From Antedon mediterranea (Eukaryota; Echinodermata; Crinoidea; Comatulida; Antedonidae): DNA of 60,000 bases. The stretch is taken from positions 20,219,001-20,279,000 of the forward strand of contig NC_092673.1 in assembly GCF_964355755.1 (NCBI RefSeq). Direction: 5' to 3'. Under the pieces are notes generated by a model. The model worked only from the letters and a program-made list of their open reading frames with translations, was not told where the DNA came from and made no database searches. Each line of letters begins with the position of its first letter. Position 1 is the first letter of the stretch. The position numbers and the translations under genes were made by a program. Positions 1 through 12,759 of the stretch are shown one piece after another.

Positions 1-439
1 ACACAAACAGTGCGCATTAACGTTTGACGCGCAGTGCGCGTGCAAAAATCTGCGCACTCATGGCAATTTTTTAAACGCTTAAAATTGCCTGAAACGTACT
101 CTAATTTCATCGAAAATAAATTCTGACAATTTTCAAAATTTTAAGCGCGCGTACGCATGCGTTATATGCGCTACGCACGTAATTGTATTGCCATATGATG
201 AAATATGACCTGAAATTTATGAGTACCAAATTTTGTTTAAAAGTGATTTATGTTTGTGAAGATATGATTACAAACGTGATTTCGTTAAATCGCGCGTAGA
301 CCACGTAATTTTTGATTGCGCATCGTGAAAACATAACCACATCGATTCCTGGCCATAAGGAATATACTCTTAAAAATTGACTTAGATAGATGAAACTGAT
401 GCCAAGATAATTCACGGACAAATAGTGCTAAGGAAAGAA

Positions 440-486
<47 letters not shown>

Positions 487-487
487 A
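1..487 (+). mobile_element. Family A element, 3' part (copy A0)
   Basis: The sequence matches the last third of the complete family A bodies further right (for example from about 1506), including the GCGCAGTGCGCG stretch and the ending GTGCTAAGGAAAGAATAAA. It ends in an (AAAT)n tail from about 441 to 487. The 5' part lies outside the window. Family A is a non-autonomous repeat with no credible coding capacity; its terminal hairpin module follows directly. Confidence 0.8.
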
Positions 488-534
488 GATTTTGACAGAA
501 TCAAGAGGTTATATGCATATCATGCATATAACCT
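488..534 (+). repeat. M1 terminal hairpin module closing A0
   Basis: The module begins AGATTTTGACAGAATCAAG and ends in the perfect hairpin GGTTATATGCAT-ATC-ATGCATATAACC. The right arm plus TA is the reverse complement of the 14-nt motif TAGGTTATATGCAT found about 30 bp inside the 5' end of every family A body. Such asymmetric terminal inverted repeats are typical of Helitron2/Helentron-type elements. Confidence 0.75.
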
Positions 535-540
535 AATAAA

Positions 541-1971
541 CTAGATTTAATTCGTCACTATGACGAATTATAGGTTATATGCATTGATTTAAATAAAGAT
601 AATAGATTTTTAAAAGATATATTGATTAATTGATTTTCTCAGAATCTTTAATTATTTATAATATATGATAGGACCTTGCTAACGCGAACACCATAGCCGG
701 TATCACAATCCGATCAAAGATCCATATGCGTATAATGTCATAAACCACATTTGTTGTTACGTAATAATAAAGACATAAGTTAATTTTTATCTAGATTTCA
801 TTATAAATCATGTGTATAATCTATACACTAAGAAAAAAATTTGAACAAACAATACGGATAATTAAAAAAAATCTTATTTCGTTTCCCGAGGTGAGACTCG
901 ATCTCGGTACCTTGAATGCCATAGACACGAGCACAGACCACCGAGCCGTACACAACTGACTAAAAGTTGTAGAAAAATTCCTCCGTGTATTTACTATGCA
1001 GTAACCACTTTGATGCAAATAGATTATTACATACCGAAATGAATTATAATTTTTTACTATGATGACATCTTTAAAATGTATACAAATAATGCACTGTCAA
1101 ACTACATACTTTTAACTTTAATATATGAATTTTTGAAGGAAGAAAGTTAATGTTAAGTTTGTTATTTTGGCCTAAGAAAATGTCATAATTTGTTTGATTG
1201 TCGAAATTATTTTTTTTAAATTTAATATGCAATTAATGATGACTTAATCAACTTTTGTTCTCTTTATTTGATAATAAATCATACATATGATACATACACT
1301 TCAAGAAAATGAAATAAAAAATAGGTGTTCCCCTGCATTCTGACGATATATATTAATTTTTAAATTTAGCATATTTTCACCATTTTGTTAACTTATACGT
1401 GCGTAGCCAGTCACTTTTGACGTGCTCGTATAACGCAATTTCGAGTTGAAACCTGAATCAAATATGATGATATTATTAAAGAAAGATTGTAAAACAGAAA
1501 TCGGGCAAAAAGAGTGCGCATTAACGTTTAACGCGCAGTGCGCGTGCAAAAATCTGCGCACTCATGGCAATTTTTTAAACGCTTAAAATTGCCTGAAACG
1601 TACTCTAATTTCATCGAAAATAAATTTTGACAATTTTGAACATTTTAAGCGCGCGTACGCAAGCGTTATATGCGCTACGCACGTAATTTTATTGCCATAT
1701 GATGAAATATGACCTGAAATTTATGAGTACCAAATTTTGTTTAATTGTGATTCATGCTTGTGAAGATATGATTACAAACGTGATTTCGTAAAATCGCGCG
1801 TAGACCGCGTAATTTTTGATTATGCATCGTGAAAATATAACCACATCGATTCCTGGCCATGAGAAATATACTCTGAAAACTTGACTTAGCTAGATTAAAC
1901 TGATGCCAAGATAATGCACGGACAAAATAGTGCTAAGGAAAGAATAAATAAATAAATAAATAAATAAATAA
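541..1971 (+). mobile_element. Family A non-autonomous Helitron2/Helentron-like element (A1)
   Basis: This is the reference copy of family A. It starts CTAGATTTAATTCGTC and forms a 5' hairpin, TAATTCGTC-ACTAT-GACGAATTA. Next come the motif TAGGTTATATGCAT (matching the M1 hairpin arm), a 1.4 kb AT-rich body and an (AAAT)n tail. A tRNA-like block lies antisense near 884-945. Short ORFs inside recur in every copy simply because the DNA repeats; they have no protein-like features. The subterminal inverted-repeat architecture is seen directly. The Helentron/HINE assignment is an inference, because no Rep/helicase partner lies in the window. Confidence 0.75.
884..945 (-). other. tRNA-like segment inside family A (pol III box B)
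   Basis: On the minus strand the block contains GATCGAGTC, which fits the pol III box B consensus GWTCRANNC. It is preceded by TGGTCTGTGCTCG, a degenerate box A. No complete cloverleaf can be drawn, so this is a tRNA-derived relic and not a functional tRNA gene. The same block recurs near 3989, 5402, 6822, 9859 and 11275 in the other family A copies. Confidence 0.5.
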
Positions 1972-2085
1972 AGATTTTGACAGAATCAAGAGGTTATATG
2001 CATATCATGCATATAACCTAATAAATAAATAAATAAAGATTTTGACAGAATCAAGAGGTTATATGCATATCATGCATATAACCTA
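1972..2085 (+). repeat. Two successive M1 terminal hairpin modules
   Basis: Two copies of the 49-bp module (1972-2020 and 2037-2085) are separated by an (AAAT)n spacer. Both hairpins have the ATC loop. Under the nesting model the first closes A1 and the second closes an element that begins left of the window. Confidence 0.75.
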
Positions 2086-2086
2086 A

Positions 2087-3645
2087 CTAGATCTGAACTC
2101 GTCACTTGAGGACGAGTTTGGTTATCCGCCCGCAACAAAACGTATCTTGCGCATTCAAGTCCTTTTCAGTTGTGACTTTTCCAAAAAGTAGCCTATTCAA
2201 AATTAAAACTGCCCTTTCAGTGTAATAACCAAACAAATCCTTTTATTTAATTGTTTCTCCGTGATGAGATTTGAACCCGGTACCTCTGATACCAAAGTCG
2301 GTTGCACTACACATCAAGCCATATGAGCACCTGCTGAACAAAATCCGAAGAAAGAGTCCTCGTTCATTCGGTATGTCGTGAATCCCATCGATGCAAGTTG
2401 ATTATTACATATCAAACTTAAATCATAAATTTTACCAAGATGAAATCTTCACAAATTTTAAACAGTGACGTATTAGCAAAGTGCATACTTTCAAGTTTTA
2501 TATATCAACATGTAAAGAAAAAAGATAAACGTTATGTTTATTGTTTTGCTCTTTGAATATGTTATTGTTTGTTTGATGATAAAAATTTCGAAAATTATAT
2601 TTAATATGCAAATAATGTAGCCATCAAACACGTTTTAACATTCAACACTATAATAAATCAGATCTACGATTCATAGACTGTAATAAAATAAAATAAAAAA
2701 TGGGGGTAACCTTGCATTCTGATGAACTGTATCACTTTTAAAAGTAGACATATTTTGCAACATTTTCACAATTTGTTGACGTTTTCGTGCGCAACCAGTC
2801 ATGTTTAACGTGCTCGTAGAACGCCATTTCAAGTTGAAAAGTGAATAAAATAACGTAAAATATTTAACCTAAGTTTGAAAAACACAATTTATGTAAAAGA
2901 AAAGCTCATACGCGTTCCCTGCGCTGTGCGCGCGTAAAAATGTGCGCACCAGTGGCAATTTTTTAACCCTTAAAATGACCTGAAACGTGCTCTAATTTAA
3001 TCAGAAATTGATTTGAAGCATTTTAAAATTTCAAACGCCGTTTACGCACGCACTTTCTAATGTTACAAAATTCGGGAGGGATAAAAAAGTTAACAATTAA
3101 TGTAAAGCAAACGTGGCTGAAAATTACGTTAAAAAATATTTATCTGTTTCAAAGTTATGATCAATTTAAGATTTTCAGAAAATCGCGCTTAACTTACGAT
3201 ACGCGCATCATACAGCGTCCAAAAGCTTGGCTGCACATCTTCAGTTAAATGTCTATATGTTGACCAAGTTACAACATGTTATGTTCACGCGTTGCAGAGA
3301 AACAGCGTGTACAAATTTGGAGCATTTTAAAATTTCAAACGCAATTTACGCGCAAACTTTCTAGTCTCCAAAAATGTGCTAAAGATTGAAAAAGTTAGCA
3401 ATTGATGTGAAGAAAACGTGGCTGCAAGTTACGTTAAAAAATATTTATCGGTTTCTAAGTTATGATCAATTTAAGATTTTCAGAAAATTGCGCGTAACTT
3501 ACGCTACGCGGATCTGACAGCGTCCAAAAGCTTGGCTGCACATCTTCAGTTAAATTTCTACATGTTTACCAAGTTATAACATGTTATGTTAACACGTTGC
3601 AGAGAAACGTCGCGTACAAAAAGTGGCGGAAAGAAAGAAGAATAA
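2087..3645 (+). mobile_element. Family B non-autonomous Helitron2/Helentron-like element (B1)
   Basis: Family B starts CTAGATCTGAACTCGTC and forms the hairpin AACTCGTC-ACTTGAG-GACGAGTT. This is followed by TGGTTATCCGC, whose reverse complement is the right arm of the M2 terminal hairpin. The body is diverged from but homologous to family A: both share GTGCGC blocks, the segment GGCAATTTTTTAA and an antisense tRNA-like block. It contains two diverged internal repeats of about 250-300 bp (about 3021-3270 and 3321-3600). It ends GAAAGAAGAATAA. The next element, A2, begins immediately, with no M2 hairpin between. Confidence 0.75.
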
Positions 3646-5059
3646 CTAGATTTAATTCGTCACTATGACGAATTATAGGTTATATGCATTGATTTTAATA
3701 AAGATAATTGATTTTTAAAAGATATTTTGATTCATTGATTTTCTCAGATTCTTTAATTATTTATAATATATGATAGGACCTTGCTAACGCGAATACAATA
3801 GCCGGTATCACAATCCGATCAAAGATCCCTCTGCGTATAATGTCATAAACCACATTTGCTGTTACATAATAATAAAGACATAAGTTATTTTTTATCTAGA
3901 TTTCATTATAAATCATGTGTATAATATATACACTAAGAAATAAATTTGAACAAACAATACGGATAATAAAAAAAAAATCTTATTTCGTTTCCCAAGGTGA
4001 GACTCGATCTCGGTACCTTGAGTGCCATAGACACGAGCACACACCACCGAGCCATGCACAACTGTCTAAAAATTGTAGAAAAATTCCTCCGTGTATTTAC
4101 TATGCAGTAACCACTTTGGTGCAGATAGATTATTACATACCGCAATGAATTATAATTTTTTACTATGATGACATCTCTAAAAATGTACAAAAATGATGCA
4201 CTGTCAAACTATATACTTTTAACTTTAATATATGAACTTTTGGAGGAAGAAAGTTAATGTTAAGTTTGTTATTTTGGCCTAAGAAAATGTCATAATTTGT
4301 TTGATTGTCGAAATGAATTTTTTTAAATTTAATATGCAATTAATTATGGCTTAATCAACTTTTGTTCCCTTAGTTTAATAATAAATCATACATAAGATAC
4401 ATACACTTCAAGAAAATGAAATAAAAAATATGTGTTCCCGAGCATTCTGACGATCTATATTAATTTTAAAATTTAGCATGTTTTCACCATTTTGTTAACT
4501 TACACGTGCGTAGCCTGTCACTTTTGACGTGCTCGTATAAGGCAATTACGCGTTGAAAAGTGAATAAAATATGATGATATTATTAAAGAAAGGTTGTACA
4601 ACCGAAATCGGACAAAAAGAGTGCGCATTAACGTATAACGCGCAGTGCGCGTGCAAAAATCTGCGCACTCATGGCAATTTTTTAAACGCTTAAAATTGCC
4701 TGAAACGTACTCTAATTTCATCGAAAATAAATTTTGACAATTTTGAACATTTTAAGCGCGCGTACGCAAGCGTTATATGCGCTACGCACGTAATTGTATT
4801 GCCATATGATGAAATATGACCTGAAATTTATGAGTACCAAATTTTGTTTAATTGTGATTCATGCTTGTGAAGATATGATTACAAACGTGATTTCGTAAAA
4901 TCACGCGTAGACCGCGTAATTTTTGATTACGCATCGTGAAAATATAACCACATCGATTCCTGGCCATAAGGAATATACTCTGAAAAATTGACTTAAATAG
5001 ATGAAACTGATATCAAGATAATTCACGGACAAAATAGTGCTAAGGAAAGAATAAATAAA
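3646..5059 (+). mobile_element. Family A element (A2)
   Basis: Full-length family A body of 1414 bp with the 5' hairpin and the TAGGTTATATGCAT motif. It belongs to a subtype shared with A3 and A4, with AATACAATAGCC and CCCTCTGCG where A1, A5 and A6 have ACACCATAGCC and CCATATGCG. It joins A3 through AATAAA alone; the terminal hairpin is not at the junction. Confidence 0.8.
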
Positions 5060-6476
5060 CTAGATTTAATTCGTCACTATGACGAATTATAGGTTATATG
5101 CATTGATTTTAATAAAGATAATTGATTTTTAAAAGATATTTTGATTCATTGATTTTCTCAGATTCTTTAATTATTTATAATATATGATAGGACCTTGCTA
5201 ACGCGAATACAATAGCCGGTATCACAATCCGATCAAAGATCCCTCTGCGTATAATGTCATAAACCACATTTGCTGTTACATAATAATAAAGACATAAGTT
5301 ATTTTTTATCTAGATTTCATTATAAATCATGTGTATAATATATACACTAAGAAATAAATTTGAACAAACAATACGGATAATAAAAAAAAATCTTATTTCG
5401 TTTCCCAAGGTGAGACTCGATCTCGGTACCTTGAGTGCCATAGACACGAGCACACACCACCGAGCCATACACAACTGTCTAAAAATTGTAGAAAAATTCC
5501 TCCGTGTATTTACTATGCAGTAACCACTTTGGTGCAGATAGATTATTACATACCGCAATGAATTATAATTTTTTACTATGATGACATCTCGAAAAATGTA
5601 CAAAAATGATGCACTGTCAAACTATATACTTTTAACTTTAATATATGAACTTTTGGAGGAAGAAAGTTAATGTTAAGTTTGTTATTTTGGCCTAAGAAAA
5701 TGTCATAATTTGTTTGATTGTCGAAATGAATTTTTTTAAATTTAATATGCAATTAATTATGGCTTAATCAACTTTTGTTCCCTTAGTTTAATAATAAATC
5801 ATACATAAGATACATACACTTCAAGAAAATGAAATAAAAAATATGTGTTCCCGAGCATTCTGACGATCTATATTAATTTTAAAATTTAGCATATTTTCAC
5901 CATTTTGTTAACTTACACGTGCGTAGCCTGTCACTTTTGACGTGCTCGTATAAGGCAATTACGCGTTGAAAAGTGAATAAAATATGATGATATTATTAAA
6001 GAAAGGTTGTACAACCGAAATCGGACAAAAAGAGTGCGCATTAACGTATAACGCGCAGTGCGCGTGCAAAAATCTGCGCACTCATGGCAATTTTTTAAAC
6101 GCTTAAAATTGCCTGAAACGTACTCTAATTTCATCGAAAATAAATTTTGACAATTTTGAACATTTTAAGCGCGCGTACGCAAGCGTTATATGCGCTACGC
6201 ACGTAATTGTATTGCCATATGATGAAATATGACCTGAAATTTATGAGTACCAAATTTTGTTTAATTGTGATTCATGCTTGTGAAGATATGATTACAAACG
6301 TGATTTCGTAAAATCGCGCGTAGACCGCGTAATTTTTGATTACGCATCGTGAAAATATAACCACATCGATTCCTGGCCATAAGGAATATACTCTGAAAAA
6401 TTGACTTAGATAGATGAAACTGATATCAAGATAATTCACGGACAAAATAGTGCTAAGGAAAGAATAAATAAATAAA
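5060..6476 (+). mobile_element. Family A element (A3)
   Basis: Full-length family A body, nearly identical to A2 over its whole length with only scattered substitutions. That suggests recent tandem duplication or very recent insertion. It joins A4 through AATAAATAAA without a hairpin. Confidence 0.8.
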
Positions 6477-7894
6477 CTAGATTTAATTCGTCACTATGAC
6501 GAATTATAGGTTATATGCATTGATAATTAAAATAAAGATAATTGATTTTTAAAAGATATTTTGATTCATTGATTTTCTCAGATTCTTTAAATAATATATA
6601 ATATATGATAGGACCTTGCTAACGCGAATACAATAGCCGGTATCACAATCCGATCAAAGATCCCTCTGCGTATAATGTCATAAACCACATTTGCTGTTAC
6701 ATAATAATAAAGACAAAAGTTATTTTTTATCTAGATTTCATTATAAATCATGTGTATAATATATACACTAAGAAATAAATTTGAACAAACAATACGGATA
6801 ATAAAAAAAAAAAATTATTTCGTTTCCCAAGGTGAGACTCGATCTCGGTACCTTGAGTGCCATAGACACGAGCACACACCACCGAGCCATACACAACTGA
6901 CTAAAAATTGTAGAAAAATTCCTCCGTGTATTTACTATGCAGTAACCACTTTGGTGCAGATAGATTATTACATACCGCAATGAATTATAATTTTTTACTA
7001 TGATGACATCTCTAAAAATGTACAAAAATGATGCACTGTCAAACTATATACTTTTAACTTTAATATATGAACTTTTGAAGGAAGAAAGTTAATGTTAAGT
7101 TTGTTATTTTTGCCTAAGAAAATGTCATAATTTGTTTGATTGTCGAAATGAATTTTTTTTAATTTAATATGCAATTAATTATGGCTTAATCAATTTTTGT
7201 TCCCTTAGTTTAATAATAAATCATACATAAGATACATACACTTCAAGAAAATTAAATAAAAAATATGTGTTCCCGAGCATTCTGACGATCTATATTAATT
7301 TTAAAATTTAGCATATTTTCACCATTTTGTTAACTTACACGTGCGTAGCCTGTCACTTTTGACGTGCTCGTATAAAGCAATTACGCGTTGAAAAGTGAAT
7401 AAAATATGATGATATTATTAAAGAAAGGTTGTACAACCGAAATCGGACAAAAAGAGTGCGCATTAACGTATAACGCGCAGTGCGCGTGCAAAAATCTGCG
7501 CACTCATGGCAATTTTTTAAACGCTTAAAATTGCCTGAAACGTACTCTAATTTCATCGAAAATAAATTTTGACAATTTTGAACATTTTAAGCGCGCGTAC
7601 GCAAGCGTTATATGCGCTACGCACGTAATTGTATTGCCATATGATGAAATATGACCTGAAATTTATGAGTACCAAATTTTGTTTAATTGTGATTCATGCT
7701 TGTGAAGATATGATTACAAACGTGATTTCGTAAAATCGCGCGTAGACCGCGTAATTTTTGATTACGCATCGTGAAAATATAACCACATCGATTCCTGGCC
7801 ATAAGGAATATACTCTGAAAAATTGACTTAGATAGATGAAACTGATATCAAGATAATTCACGGACAAAATAGTGCTAAGGAAAGAATAAATAAA
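6477..7894 (+). mobile_element. Family A element (A4)
   Basis: Full-length family A body of the A2/A3 subtype. It ends in GAATAAATAAA, where B2 begins with CTAGAACTT. This is a direct A-to-B junction without a terminal hairpin. Confidence 0.8.
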
Positions 7895-9455
7895 CTAGAA
7901 CTTAAACTCGTCACTTGAGGACGAGTTTGGTTATCCGCCAGCAACAAAGCGTATCTTGCGTATTCAAGTACTTCCAAGTTATGACTTTTCCAAAAAAAGT
8001 AGGCTATTCAAAATTAAAACTGCCCTCTCAGTGTAATAACCAACTAAACCCTTTTAATTAATTGTTTTCCCGTGACGGGACTCGAACCCGGTACCTCTGA
8101 TACCAAAGTCGGTTGCATTACACATCGAGCCATATGACCACCTGCTGACGAAAATCCGAAGAAAGAGTCCTCGTTCATTCGGTATGTCGTGAACCCCCTC
8201 GATGCAAGTTGATTATTACATATCAAACTTAAATCATAAATTTTACTATGATGAAATCTTCAAAAATTTTAAACGCTGATATTTTATGAAAGTACATACT
8301 TTCAAGTTTTATATATTAACATGTAAAGAAAAAAGATAAATGTTATGTTTATTGTTTTGCTCTTTGAATAAGTTTATGTTTGTTTGATGATAAATATTTC
8401 AAAAATTATATTTAATATGCAAATAATGTAGCCATCAAACACGTTTTAGCATTCAACACTATAATAAATCAGACCTATGATTCATACACTGCAAGAAATT
8501 AAAATAAAAAATGGTGGTAACCTTGCATTCTGATGAACTGTGTCATTTTTAAAAGTAGACATATTTTGGAACATTTTCACAATTTGTTGACGTTTTCGTG
8601 CGCAACCTGTCATGTTTAACGTGCTCGTAGAACGCCATTTCAAGTTGAAAAGTGAATAAAATAACGTAAAATTGTTAACAGAAGATTTAAAAACACAAAT
8701 CGTGTAAAAGAAATGCTCATACCTGTTCCCTGCGCCGTGCGCGCGTAAAAATGTGCGCACCAGTGGCAATTTTTTAAACGCTTAAAATGACCTGAATCGT
8801 GCTCTAATTTAATCAGAAAGTGATTTGAAGCATTTTAAAATTTCAAACGCCATTTACGCGCGCACTTTCTAATGTTACAAATTGCGATAGCGTTAAAAAA
8901 GTTAACTATTGATGTGAAGCAAACGTGGCTGAAAATGACGTTAAAAAATATTCATTTGTTTCGAAGTTATAACCAATTTAAGATTTTCAGAAAATCACGC
9001 GTAACTTACGCTACGCGGCTCTGACATCGTCAAAAAGCTTGGCTGGACAACTTCAGTAAAATGTCTATATGTTGAACAAGTTACAAAATGTTATGTTAAC
9101 GCGTTACAGAGAAACAGCGTGCACAAATTAGGAGCATTTTAAAATTTCAAACGCAGTTTACGCGCAGACTTTCTAGTGTTCAAAAATTTGCTGAAGAGCG
9201 AAAAAGTTAGCCATTGATGTGAAGAAAACGTGGCTGAAAATTTCGTTAAAAAATATTTATCGGTTTCGAAGTTATGACCGATTTAAGATTTTCAGAAAAT
9301 CGCGCGTAACTTACGCTACGCGGATCTGACATTGTCAAAAAGCTTCGCAGTACATCTTCAGTTAATTGTCTATATGTTGACCAAGTTACAAAATGTTATG
9401 TTAACACGTTCAAGAGAAAACGCGTACACAAAATCGGAGAAAGAAAGAAGAATAA
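7895..9455 (+). mobile_element. Family B element (B2)
   Basis: Complete family B body of about 1.56 kb with the 5' hairpin, TGGTTATCCGC motif, antisense tRNA-like block and two internal repeats. It is the only family B copy in the window followed at once by its own M2 hairpin, so it serves as the reference for a complete element. Confidence 0.8.
8069..8143 (-). other. tRNA-like segment inside family B with near-intact T arm
   Basis: On the minus strand, CCGGG-TTCGAGT-CCCGT forms a T arm with a 7-nt TTCGAGT loop, and GGTTCGAGTC is a consensus box B. Upstream, TGGCTCGATG resembles box A. The homologous block is more degraded at about 2258, 12930 and 14490. It sits antisense to the element's 5'-3' direction. 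It is best read as a tRNA-derived internal domain that may still bind TFIIIC, not a working tRNA. Confidence 0.55.
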
Positions 9456-9512
9456 TAAAAAAAAAAAGTAACACTACAATAACAAAGGTTATCCGCTTGA
9501 GGCGGATAACCA
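9456..9512 (+). repeat. M2 terminal hairpin module closing B2
   Basis: An A-rich lead and AGTAACACTACAATAACAAA are followed by the hairpin GGTTATCCGC-TTGA-GGCGGATAACC. The arm GCGGATAACCA is the reverse complement of TGGTTATCCGC near the 5' end of family B. Family A starts again six bases later. Confidence 0.75.
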
Positions 9513-9517
9513 ATAAA

Positions 9518-10930
9518 CTAGATTTAATTCGTCACTATGACGAATTATAGGTTATATGCATTGATTTAAATAAAGATAATTGATTTTTAAAAGATATATT
9601 GATTGATTGATTTTCTCAGAATCTTTAATTATTTATAATATATGATAGGACCTTGCTAACGCGAACACCATAGCCGGTATCACAATCCGATCAAAGATCC
9701 ATATGCGTATAATGTCATAAACCACATTTGTTGTTACATAATAATAAAGACATAAGTAAATTTTTATCTAGATTTCATTATAAATCATGTGTATAATCTA
9801 TACACTAAGAAATAAATTTGAACAAACAATACGGATAATAAAAAAAAAATCTTATTTCGTTTCCCAAGGTGAGACTCGATCTCGGTACCTTGAATGCCAT
9901 AGACACGAGCACAGACCACCGAGCCGTACACAACTGACTAAAAGTTGTAGAAAAATTCCTCCGTGTATTTACTATGCAGTAACCACTTTGATGCAAATAG
10001 ATTATTACATACTGAAATGAATTATAATTTTTTACTATGATGACATCTTTAAAATGTATACAAATGATGCACTGTCAAACTACATACTTTTAACTTTAAT
10101 ATATGAATTTTTGAAGGAAGAAAGTTAATGTTAAGTTTGTTATTTTGGCCTAAGAAAATGTCATAATTTGTTTGATTGTCGAAATTATGTTTTTTTAATT
10201 TAATATGCAATTAATGATGACTTAATCAACTTTTGTTCTCTTAATTTGATAATAAATCATACATATGATACATACACTTCAAGAAAATGAAATAAAAAAT
10301 AGGTGTTCCCCTGCATTCTGACGATATATATTAATTTTAAAATTTAGCATATTTTCACCATTTTGTTAACTTATACGTGCGTAGCCAGTCACTTTTGACG
10401 TGCTCGTATAACGCAATTTCGAGTTGAAACCTGAATCAAATATGATGATATTATTAAAGAAAGATTGTAAAACAGAAATCGGGCAAAAAGAGTGCGCATT
10501 AACGTTTAACGCGCAGTGCGCGTGCAAAAATCTGCGCACTCATGGCAATTTTTTAAACGCTTAAAATTGCCTGAAACGTACTCTAATTTCATCGAAAATA
10601 AATTTTGACAATTTTGAACATTTTAAGCGCGCGTACGCAAGCGTTATATGCGCTACGCACGTAATTTAATTGCCATATGATGAAATATGACCTGAAATTT
10701 ATGAGTACCAAATTTTGTTTAATTGTGATTCATGCTTGTGAAGATATGATTACAAACGTGATTTCGTAAAATCGCGCGTAGACCGCGTAATTTTTGATTA
10801 CGCATCGTGAAAATATAACCACATCGATTCCTGGCCATAAGGAATATACTCTGAAAACTTGACTTAGCTAGATGAAACTGATGCCAAGATAATGCACGGA
10901 CAAAATAGTGCTAAGGAAAGAATAAATAAA
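9518..10930 (+). mobile_element. Family A element (A5)
   Basis: Full-length body of 1413 bp, of the A1/A6 subtype (ACACCATAGCC). It begins right after the M2 module of B2 and ends in AATAAATAAA, where A6 starts without a hairpin. Confidence 0.8.
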
Positions 10931-12354
10931 CTAGATTTAATTCGTCACTATGACGAATTATAGGTTATATGCATTGATTTAAATAAAGATAATTTATTTT
11001 TAAAAGATATATTGATTGATTGATTTTCTCAGAATCTTTAATTATTTATAATATATGATAGGACCTTGCTAACGCGAACACCATAGCCGGTATCACAATC
11101 CGATCAATGATCCATATGCGTATAATGTCATAAACCACATTTGTTGTTACATAATAATAAAGACATCAGTTAATTTTTATCTAGATTTCATTATAAATCA
11201 TGTGTATAATCTATACACTAAGAAATAAATTTGAACAAAAAATATGGATAATAAAAAAAAAAACTTATTTCGTTTCCCACGGTGAGACTCGATCTCGGTA
11301 CCTTGAATGCCATAGACACGAGCACAGACCACCGAGCCGTACACAACTGACTAAAAGTTGTAGAAAAATTCCTCCGTGTATTTACTATGCAGTAACCACT
11401 TTGATGCAAATAGATTATTACATACCGAAATGAATTATAATTTTTTACCATGATGACATCTTTAAAATGTATACAAATGATGCACTGTCAAACTACATAC
11501 TTTTAACTTTAATATATGAATTTTTGAAGGAAGAAAGTTAATGTTAAGTTTGTTATTTTGGCCTAAGAAAATGTCATAATTTGTTTGATTGTCGAAATTA
11601 TTTTTTTTAAATTTAATATGCAATTAATGATGACTTAATGAACTTTTGTTCTCTTTATTTGATAATAAATCATACATATGATACATACACTTCAAGAAAA
11701 TGAAATAAAAAATAGGTGTTCCCCTGCATTCTGACGATATATATTAATTTAAAAATTTAGCATATTTTCACCATTTTGTTAACTTATACGTGCGTAGCCA
11801 GTCACTTTTGACGTGCTCGTATAACGTAATTTCGAGTTGAAACCTGAATCAAATATGATGATATTATTAAAGAAAGATTGTAAAACAGAAATCGGGCAAA
11901 AAGAGTGCGCATTAACGTTTAACGCGCAGTGCGCGTGCAAAAATCTGCGCACTCATGGCAATTTTTTAAACGCTTAAAATTGCCTGAAACGTACTCTAAT
12001 TTCATCGAAAATAAATTTTGACAATTTTGAACATTTTAAGCGCGCGTACGCAAGCGTTATATGCGCTACGCACGTAATTTTATTGCCATATGATGAAATA
12101 TGACCTGAAATTTATGAGTACCAAATTTTGTTTAATTGTGATTCATGCTTGTGAAGATATGATTACAAACGTGATTTCGTAAAATCGCGCGTAGACCGCG
12201 TAATTTTTGATTACGCATCGTGAAAATATAACCACATCGATTCCTGGCCATGAGGAATATACTCTGAAAACTTGACTTAGCTAGATTAAACTGATGCCAA
12301 GATAATGCATGGACAAAATAGTGCTAAGGAAAGAATAAATAAATAAATAAATAA
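10931..12354 (+). mobile_element. Family A element (A6)
   Basis: Full-length body of the A1/A5 subtype with an (AAAT)n tail. It is followed by seven stacked terminal modules, the largest such cluster in the window. Confidence 0.8.
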
Positions 12355-12758
12355 AGATTTTGACAGAATCAAGAGGTTATATGCATGATAATGCATATAA
12401 CCTAATAAATAAATAAATAAATAAAGATTTTGACAGAATCAAGAGGTTATATGCATATCATGCATATAACCTAATAAAGATTTTGACAGAATCAAGAGGT
12501 TATATGCATGATAATGCATATAACCTAATAAATAAAGATTTTGACAGAATCAAGAGGTTATATGCATGATAATGCATATAACCTAATAAAAAAAAAGAAA
12601 CACTACAATTCCAAGGGCTTATCCGCTTGAGGCGGATAACCAATAAATAAAGATTTTGACAGAATCAAGAGGTTATATGCATGATAATGCATATAACATA
12701 ATAAATAAAGATTTTGACAGAATCAAGAGGTTATATGCATGATAATGCATTTAACCTA
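12355..12758 (+). repeat. Stack of seven terminal hairpin modules (M1 x4, M2, M1 x2)
   Basis: M1 modules begin at about 12355, 12425, 12478 and 12536, M2 at about 12588, and M1 at about 12651 and 12709, separated only by AATAAA-type spacers. The M1 hairpin at 12425 has an ATC loop and the others a GATA loop. The M2 copy has one arm change (GCTTATCCGC). No element body lies between them. The order is what last-in-first-out closure of the preceding bodies predicts, with one M1 missing. Confidence 0.75.
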
Positions 12759-12759
12759 A

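Noticed and set aside
2719-2740. CTGATGA resembling a hammerhead ribozyme core
   Set aside because: No GAAA box follows at a suitable distance and no stem III can be paired.
12355-12758. Regularly spaced palindromic repeats suggestive of a CRISPR array
   Set aside because: Spacers are AATAAA-type tails rather than unique sequence, no cas genes are present and the genome is eukaryotic. The repeats are transposon ends.
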